A DNA stretch of 64,000 bases from Apostichopus japonicus (Eukaryota; Echinodermata; Holothuroidea; Aspidochirotida; Stichopodidae), in contig NC_092568.1 in the NCBI RefSeq assembly GCF_037975245.1, positions 31,404,501-31,468,500 on the forward strand. Reading direction: 5' to 3'. Below the pieces are notes generated by a model. It did not search any database, was not told the origin of the DNA, and saw nothing but the letters and a program-made list of their open reading frames with translations. Position numbers and translations under genes: made by a program. Shown here in pieces: positions 58,193 to 64,000 of the stretch (positions are counted from its first letter, which is position 1; every line of letters begins with the position of its first letter).

Positions 58193-60204
58193 TCCTTCAT
58201 CCTGTTTAAAACTACAAGTAGTCAGACTGGCATTTTACTTAAGCAGACATCCTAAAATGTTATTACACTTTTGCTGGATTCTTCTGTGGTATTCAAAGAG
58301 TTCATGGCACTTTCATTTCAAAGGATACCGTCACTTCTATGAGCAATTGTATTATTGCCACATTCTGCCTGTAGCCTAGTGTTTGTAAAATGAGGGAGAT
58401 CTAAATAACATGGGAACTCTGTGGCATTTCCCGAACAGCTACAGTACATATGCATGTGGAATGCTAGCAGCGAGTTTGACTGTGGAGAGATATATTTAAC
58501 AAGATTGAATTTATGATTAGTCTTTTCAAATGCTCCAGTTTACTGGCCATTCTGCCGTGGTATAACTAGAAATATGGGTGAGGAAAGTAGTGAAGTTTGG
58601 GTGGGAGACAGAAAATGAGGAAGGGGCTTGATCAGGGATGGGTGTAATAGGATGAGAAAGCAAAAACACTCTATGTATTTTATTGTTAGTGTTAAAGAAA
58701 GTTTATACAATAAAAAAATTAAAGCATTTTTGAAAGACAAGGGAGAGAGGGAAGGGTGGGGAAGGGGTGAATGGCAAGGGGAAAGTTTTCAATGATATTC
58801 TGGTTCTGTTGAGTATGTTTTGATAATACACCATTTGTTTCCCTATAAATTCTTTAATTTACCTTTTTGGTTATTTAATTGATGACATTAGGCATGCCTC
58901 ATGTACAGTCTATTCACATATTTCTGTAACTAAACAGTTACTTGCTGGATACAAATACTTGAATAAATAAAGGAAAAATAAATAAGAAATAAAAGGTTGG
59001 AATGTTGTAAACCTTGGAAGTGCACCACAATCAGTCCAAGTTGTTTTCCTATACCACTTTTAATTTTTGAATTGAGGTTCATCACTTAAAATGACTGTAC
59101 TACATAGTCTAAGAAACACACCATTTAATATAAAGTTGGTCAGTTCTTCAGATTGCAACACAAAACTCAATGGGAAAACATAAGTCTTAAAGATGGCCTC
59201 AAGTTATTTCCTTACGATGCAATTGCAAATTTGGAGAATTCCAGAGATTTAGCATGCTTCAAAGGTAAATATCTTGAAAATAATAATTTTAGCCACATTA
59301 AAAGGACCTCAACTTGTTCTTTTAATTCTCTGGGAATATAACCCATCAAGTCTTAAATTCTGCCTAAAGTCATCCTTTAATGTTGAAGTGGAGGGGAATA
59401 TTTTTTTTGGTCAATTTTGTTGTCAGTGCACTCTTATCTGAGAACATGTAACATATACTTAGCAAGTAATGCATATTCATTAATAAGATTTATGAATATT
59501 TAACATTAAATGATTTCTGATAGATATACTTCATAGAAAGGTTTTGAGTAAATGTTGCTTTAAAAGACTTGTTTACATCATTCAAAATAACACCAGGTTC
59601 TATTTTATTATTTCTGGCTGTTAGCTGCTCCTTAGCCAACCAGTACTCGGTGTCCCGACATAATTTGCACAAGAAAATGTAACCGAGAAAAGGGATATTG
59701 ACACAACTTGAAGCTTTTAGCCTAGTTGTGTGTTATAAAAGGTGTTTCCTAGGTAAGTGACAATAGTGAAACTTGAGAAATGGCAAGTGTTTCGCTCGAC
59801 ACAGGAAGTAGGTGGCATTTAGAGTTAATTCGTTTACTCTTACAAAATTGATCACAGTAGGTGCTTTACAGCCCAATTCAAGAGCGGTAAGTGGACTTGC
59901 TGACCGACTGATGGGGGGTTTTATGTTATTGACAAGGAATAAAAGATAAGGGAGCCCAGCATCTTGATTTAGCGGTATTCTTTGCACTGTTAAAGAGCGG
60001 TTGCTAAAGTAGAAACGCTTTCAAGTTGCTTGGTGGAATATAATTGTATGATTTTTATACCAGTGTAAATGCTTTGATGGAAGTGTTGGTACACTTTATT
60101 AAATTTTTGTTAATGTTGTGTATATTTATGTTGTGGTTGAAATTTGGCTGTAGTTCTTCATTATAACCTAACATTAGTTTATTTCAAATGATTTTTAAAG
60201 AGGG

Positions 60205-60650
60205 GGAAGGGTGAAAGGGCCAGAGGCAAATGAAGGATTTAATAAAAGGGGAGGAGGAGGTGAGGCTACAATGGGGTCATTGAACCGTCTCCTATTTAAG
60301 GGGGTCTAGGAATTCTTCCCCAGAAAGAAATAAAATGTCAAATGTTAATATATTCTGAGGTTTATGTAGATTACGATATAGGTTTACACAAGTAAATAAT
60401 GTAAATAAGTAAATAAATAATGATAAACTTCAAAATTCTTTCTGGGAGGGCCATAGTCAAATGAGGGATTTTATAATGAATGGAATGCTGCCATCTGGTC
60501 ACTGAAGCCATCTCCTATGTAATGGTAGGGTTGTCGCGGATGACCTCCCAGATAAACAAATCTAAAACTTAGATTTTAAATGGTGCATTCTAAGAATTAT
60601 TTAGAGTATAAATTAGATCTACATAAGTAACAATAACCACAAGGATTTGC
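60205..60650. repeat. Two diverged tandem copies of a dispersed repeat
   Basis: Blocks starting near 60215 and 60455 share GGCAAATGAAGGATTTAATA-like starts, a 'GGTCATTGAACCGTCTCCTAT' versus 'GGTCACTGAAGCCATCTCCT' middle and AATAAAATG/AAACTTAGAT parts. A third start lies at 32768. The first block has GGGGGTCTAGGAATTCTTCC, typical of an old transposon end. Confidence 0.6.
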
Positions 60651-61339
60651 TAATAAATACATTGTGTGAGATTGAAAAAAAGGGTACACCTGTAGCAGTG
60701 GGCTATTCCTTTGAAGGCAAAAAATCACTCAACCATGTATTGGAGGGAGTATACCCCCTAGCTGGCCCCCTCGCCTGTTGCACACATCGGTGACTAGATG
60801 TATACACATAGTACATGCAACCACTCTCACTTAACAAGTTTTCACTCTCACATGTAACATTTAATGTTATTTAATGTTTGTTTTATAAAACAAAGCTCAT
60901 TTTACGCAAGACCTTTCAGAGTGCAGCAAGGGTTATTTCACCTCAGCTCTTGGCTATTTCAAGCCATTCCCCAGACTAGGCATGAATATAAACCATGATC
61001 AATTTTACATTCTGGCTGCAACTTAGCTAATTAATCAGAAGGAAGTACATGAACTTTTCAATCTCAATCAGTTACTTTCATTGTGAGCTGTCACAAGCCA
61101 TTCATTGGCTTGTATTGTAAAGGAAGAAAGTAAATGTATACCACCTTGGAAAAGCTACTGAACCCAATGTAACTATAAAAGTAACCAACACTGTTTTACG
61201 CTGTGATTTATGGTTAAGTACAGTCTTTCCGTACTGTAGGTAGTTCTTGAATGTGTGAAAATATATTTTAATTAAAATTATATACCTCTAGGGGTGATCT
61301 GCATTGGAATAGAATGCTAACTTCTTTTAATACATGGTC

Positions 61340-61445
61340 ATTTGCATACATTTGCATACATGTTAAAAGCTGGCTACATGTGTATGTGCAATATACCACA
61401 ACTTACCATTACTTAAATACAACTTACCATTACTTAAATACCACT
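61340..61445. repeat. Short tandem duplications
   Basis: TTTGCATACA occurs twice and CAACTTACCATTACTTAAAT twice, head to tail. Confidence 0.8.
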
Positions 61446-61849
61446 AACCGTAATTAGATTAATAGAAACATATTTATCGAGAAATGCCTTTCCTCAGTCA
61501 TGAAGAATTTTACTTGTCTTACTCACAACAAAATTTCAAAAAGATGAAATACTTTCAGGGCTATGTAAGATCAATAAGCTAGAATGCAAAGAAATTATTG
61601 TTGACATTTAATCAAATGTGCCAAAGGTTTCAATGTGAAACTTGCCACCACTGTTCCAATGCAAACTATCTGTGTGAATAATATATGTGGTAACATTGAT
61701 CGGTATTATGATGATAATACATGTACTGTACTGCTCTTTACACGGTAATTAACCTGAGAATATAAACTGAGCAGATCCAGCTCTCCAGCTCTCCTCCTTT
61801 CTCCCTCGCAGCTCAAATTTGTGGAGTGCTCAAACTATTTAGATATTTA

Positions 61850-62330
61850 ACCTCTTGCCTTGTAATTAATTTTTAGCTCTGAAAGTTTCCCTTTGCATAC
61901 TTCAATCGTGGCAGAGTAAATGTTGCTGCACGGCCTTCCAAAGGATGTATACTCAGCCATCGCAGATCCGAGCGCCTTCCCCTCGGAGTGAATCGTAGAC
62001 ATTACCAATGCAAACATGTCTACCCATACAGAGTAACCACATCGCCGCAGGGAACATTTAATCACCTCACGCTAAAATTTGATCTATTTAATATTCCTCT
62101 CCTGCAGTTATTTTCTGGCACATTGCTTTTTCAAGAGTACTAAAATGCAAACTGAAAAGATAGCAAAACATGCCTATGAGACAATCAAGCATCTTTGTTG
62201 GCAATCCCGGCAGTATCGTATCGTATGTCCGCTTGGAATTCCTCTTTATTGCCTATGGTGCTGCATTCACTCATATCTTAATTCTGTAGCGTTGAAAGAC
62301 GAGAGAAACAACATGAAGGCTACATAGTTG
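61850..62330. other. High-complexity block, possible conserved non-coding element
   Basis: Denser in CG and more complex than its surroundings, with CCTTCCCCTCGGAGTGAATC and TTTAATCACCTCACGC. Overlapping open frames on both strands (minus 61847-62065, plus 62079-62327) show no known domain. Conservation is only suspected. Confidence 0.25.
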
Positions 62331-64000
62331 ACATTGTGTTCACGGTTTGTATGTTATTGTTCATGAACTGTTAACATTCATCATGATGTGGATGTGTATA
62401 AATAACTTAAACAGCTACTGTGGTTGAATGTATTACTTGTAATGAACATTTTACATAATTTGATTACATCATTTATTAATATACTGTGCTTCTAGCTGAG
62501 ATAGCAGTATTTAGGGTTTTAACGCTGCGCATGCATAACAAAATTCTAGCACCTGCTTGTTTGTAATATTATTATGTATTAATGGAAACTTCTGCTTCAG
62601 TTTAATAGATGTATAGGCTATTGCAGGAATAATGCCACAGCATTCTTGTGTCAGTATCAACATAGCATAACACCTTCTAACTGTGGTAATGAACAGTAAA
62701 TGACACAGCATGCCAGTAACATTGTAGGTGCTATCAATAGAAGACATGGTTGAGAAGTAAGTGGTCTTGAACAAAAATAGCATAACACCTAGGACTAGTG
62801 GTAATTAGGATTGTAACTTCACAATACTATGTTATTTAAAAGTCAAAGGTTATGATGAAGATGTACATTTGAGTTTGCTCTGAGGTGAAAATGTCGGGAA
62901 CCGTTACTGTAGGTTTATACATATATTCTTCAATTAGGCTACATTATTGATGCTTTGATCAGATTATCTTTCAAAAATGAGAACAGTGGAAGCCAAGAAA
63001 ATCTTCCAGTAATGCAAATGCATTATTACTTTTACTGTAAAGTTTGGTCTATGGCCTTGAAAATATTTGTGTGAAAATATCTATAAAATACAAAACTGAT
63101 GTTTTCTACTTTCACTGTATAAATTTTAGGTATTTTCATTGAGGTAGTATAGATTAAAAGTGGTTTACAATATGACTTTCAACCCACACGACAACTACAG
63201 TTACTTTATAAGTGTGGAGCACCGCAATGAATATGTTAAGGGACACATGAAGTTACCGTACACCATTATAATGTACTTGTATGGACGAAAATGTACAATA
63301 TACCCTCACATGAATTAACATACTACACCTTCCACTGCAACATTCTTGTTTAATGTTTTCATTTTTGATATCAAGGTTTAGTAAGTTTAAGAGCAGAAAT
63401 ATCTATAAGCAACAATATGTGAAATATTTTGTTGCAAAATCGAAAGCAATATAATTATTACTCAAGTTTCATGCAAATTTTATATACATCACCCCTATTA
63501 GTGGAAAATGGAACTGTCCTTTATTGGCCTGGATGGACTCGTACACTAAACCAGCAACATATGGTCCCATGAAAACTATTCTTTCACTTTTCATAAAATT
63601 ATGCATTTATAGGAGTCACATTACAAGATAATTCACACTTGATTCAATCTACCTAATGAAGCCCTGGCTGGCAAAGTAATTTTAGGTAAAATGCAAAGAA
63701 AAAATCCCCTGAGTGGACCTCATTTCAGGTCATTTATGGTGTACTGTATAAAGTCAAGTGTAATACAGCATTGTGTGCAGCCTGTATGGAGCTTTAACAC
63801 ACAACAGCGTCAATCTGGATCATAAAAAATCCAAAGTTTTTCTTAAAAGTCTCTCGGTTGGTTGGTACCCGGTCCGAGTGAAGGAACTGGTGTACGAACA
63901 TTGATAACCACACTTTCCATGTTAGCACATAAAGAAAAAAAGCAACAGCTAAAGCTGCTGACTTTCAAATTTGGAAGAGATATTTTTGACGAGCAATAGA

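Larger units (their letters stand above)
58070..64000. other. No gene recognised
   Basis: Apart from the repeats at 58.2, 60.2 and 61.4 kb and the block at 61.9 kb, AT-rich sequence without recognisable exons or RNA genes. Confidence 0.5.

Noticed and set aside
62079-62327. 82-codon plus frame with cysteine-rich middle
   Set aside because: No domain recognised; kept only as part of a possible non-coding element.

Overview
The window looks like nuclear DNA of a marine invertebrate animal. It is AT-rich, with a compact multi-exon gene using GT-AG introns, tRNA-derived SINEs, a LINE relic whose tail carries the 'GCGCTATGTAAATTATT' motif common in marine invertebrates, several small inverted-repeat transposons, and long minisatellites. 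The encoded protein is clearly metazoan. A deuterostome, perhaps an echinoderm, is my best guess, but it rests on general resemblance only.

Region 1 to 14,562 (minus strand) holds the one gene I can reconstruct with confidence: SYVN1/HRD1, the membrane RING-H2 ubiquitin ligase of ER-associated degradation. Twelve exons with consistent phases give about 538 residues: multi-pass N-terminal domain, RING finger at about residues 293 to 331, Pro/Met/Gln-rich linker, and the start of the conserved C-terminal helix. The last tens of residues lie beyond the left edge. Its introns carry a 42-bp minisatellite, a 61 to 69-bp minisatellite, a T-rich repeat next to the exon 9 donor, and a perfect 54-bp tandem duplication. 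ACGT-core elements lie about 0.9 kb upstream of its start codon.

Region 16 to 22 kb is dense in unusual elements: an 871-bp inverted-repeat element with a second transposon nested in it, an array of GATATC-type palindromes including a 46-bp perfect palindrome, a degenerate LINE 3' end, and a tandem pair of U2-snRNA-like RNA units that keep the U2 5' end but replace the rest with other hairpins.

Region 22 to 64 kb has no recognisable complete gene. It contains a 390-bp hAT-type MITE with a perfect 8-bp target duplication (30.5 kb), a 22-bp hairpin minisatellite (37.1 to 37.9 kb), an inverted SINE pair (43.4 to 43.9 kb), one good isolated candidate exon (44.9 kb), a 20-bp minisatellite with higher-order structure (54.8 to 56.3 kb), a 594-bp TTAA-flanked MITE (57.5 to 58.1 kb) and many simple repeats. 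It is either intergenic or the large intron of an unidentified gene.
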